In this document: one piece after another, positions 63,614 through 64,000 of the stretch
Position numbering within the stretch: position 1 is the first letter of the stretch
Layout of the letters: each line of letters opens with the position of its first letter
Source: [Zimmermannella] faecalis ATCC 13722
Lineage (GTDB): Bacteria; Actinomycetota; Actinomycetes; Actinomycetales; Microbacteriaceae
Direction: 5' to 3'
DNA length: 64,000 nt
NCBI RefSeq assembly: GCF_000381765.1
Contig: NZ_KB907078.1
Location: forward strand, 1-64,000
Translations under genes and position numbers: made by a program
The notes under the pieces: model-generated
What the model saw: the letters and a program-made list of their open reading frames with translations, nothing else
What the model was told of the DNA's origin: nothing
Database searches by the model: none

Positions 63614-63874
63614 CCGGCGCGATGGTGGGTCGCGGGGCCCTGCTTCGCGAGCCCCGTGACGCAGGGCGCGGATGCAGGGGGCGCAGCCGAACGCCGGGGC
63701 CACACTTGCCCACCACATCCGGATCGGCCCACCGCATCCAGCTCGGGGCTTGGCGGCAGGGCTTGACCTTCTCGGCAGTTGCATGCAACTCTGTTCGTGT
63801 TGCATGCAACTGCCGGGCGAAAGTCGCCGGGTCAAGAGACCAAGCTGCGAGATGAGGCCAAGATGCGCGCTGGG
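63614..63874. other. Convergent intergenic region
   Basis: This is a 261-base gap without a gene. It holds a weak GCCCTGC/GCAGGGC hairpin (63637-63667) and the strong 17-bp hairpin at 63773-63815. The short frames here lack ribosome sites and family resemblance. Confidence 0.6.
63773..63815. terminator. 17-bp hairpin containing two GTTGCATGCAAC palindromes
   Basis: CGGCAGTTGCATGCAAC (63773-63789) pairs perfectly with 63799-63815 around the loop TCTGTTCGT. Each arm contains the 12-bp palindrome GTTGCATGCAAC, 21 bp apart. It may end both convergent transcripts, or be a tandem operator, or both. Confidence 0.6.
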
Positions 63875-64000
63875 CTAGCGGAGCTGCTCGAGCGCCCGCA
63901 GCGCGTCGGGCGCTCCGAACTCAGAGCGCCCCGCCGACTCCTGCCGCAGCAGCAGGTCGGCGGTGTTGAGGATGTGCTGCCGCATCGCGGCCCCGGCCGC
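63875..64000 (-). CDS. C-terminal end of a probable GntR/FCD regulator (partial)
   Basis: The last 41 codons of a minus-strand gene are visible, entering from the right edge. AAGAAMRQHILNTADLLLRQ resembles the final helices of FCD-domain GntR regulators, where the A-M-R-x-H segment carries a metal-ligand His. The rest of the gene is outside the window, so the assignment is tentative. Confidence 0.55.
   Translation of the reverse strand, partial: AAGAAMRQHILNTADLLLRQESAGRSEFGAPDALRALEQLR

Noticed and set aside
63548-63835. 95-codon minus-strand frame at the right end
   Set aside because: It runs through the 17-bp hairpin and into the 3' end of the SDR gene. Its translation has no family features.

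Overview
The window is chromosomal DNA of a high-GC Gram-positive bacterium, most likely a member of the Actinomycetota family Microbacteriaceae. It begins with the 5' end of a 16S rRNA gene of actinobacterial type. It also carries WhiB, the MtrA-MtrB-LpqB system, a SecA without a C-terminal zinc motif, an Rv3235-like protein, a VKOR/DsbA pair and a PdtaS-type kinase. Codon third positions are almost always G or C. I cannot name the genus from sequence alone. I see no insertion sequence, prophage or CRISPR array.

0-8 kb: the 16S rRNA start (minus strand) with its leader and two promoters. Upstream of it, on the same strand, lies a tetR-mmpL-yhgE export operon. Its MMPL protein carries an unusual C-terminal domain resembling a decayed ABC ATPase. 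Two small or low-complexity unknown genes follow. 8-16 kb: an oxidative protein-folding pair (DsbA-like and VKOR), an FAD-linked lactone-oxidase relative, tRNA-Lys, a three-gene polar amino-acid ABC importer, Bcp peroxiredoxin and WhiB. 16-31 kb: a conserved actinobacterial housekeeping block of PdtaS, a MinD/CpaE-like ATPase, a SAF-domain protein, a small HTH protein, Rv3235-like, a protein phosphatase overlapping secA, secA, HPF, comF, and lpqB-mtrB-mtrA. 31-42 kb: a MoxR/DUF58/DUF4129/DUF4350 module, followed by an extremely acidic Asp/Trp-tailed exported protein. This faces a two-component system that is translationally coupled to a spoIIM gene, and an RDD gene diverges from spoIIM.

42-64 kb is an accessory catabolic region. 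It holds MFS and MHS transporters, succinate-semialdehyde dehydrogenase with a divergent IclR regulator, a septum-formation-type lipoprotein, and LysR and AraC regulators. The most striking feature is a single ten-gene minus-strand operon (about 61.1 down to 50.8 kb): iron-dependent alcohol dehydrogenase, aldehyde dehydrogenase, SDR, a branched-chain-type ABC importer (binding protein, two permeases, two ATPases), zinc alcohol dehydrogenase and an ornithine-cyclodeaminase homologue. A GntR/FCD regulator lies upstream, and two SDR genes diverge from it. Copies of the palindrome TTGGATCCAA bracket the predicted operon promoter and overlap the divergent promoter, so the whole 12.8-kb block looks like one regulon. 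The imported substrate is not identified; the enzyme set suggests stepwise oxidation of an alcohol- or polyol-type, possibly nitrogen-containing, compound.

Two families of palindromic intergenic repeats of about 75 bp were found, one at 11.4 and 41.9-42.1 kb and one at 21.45 and 50.7 kb. The first shows base-pair-preserving changes in a small hairpin.
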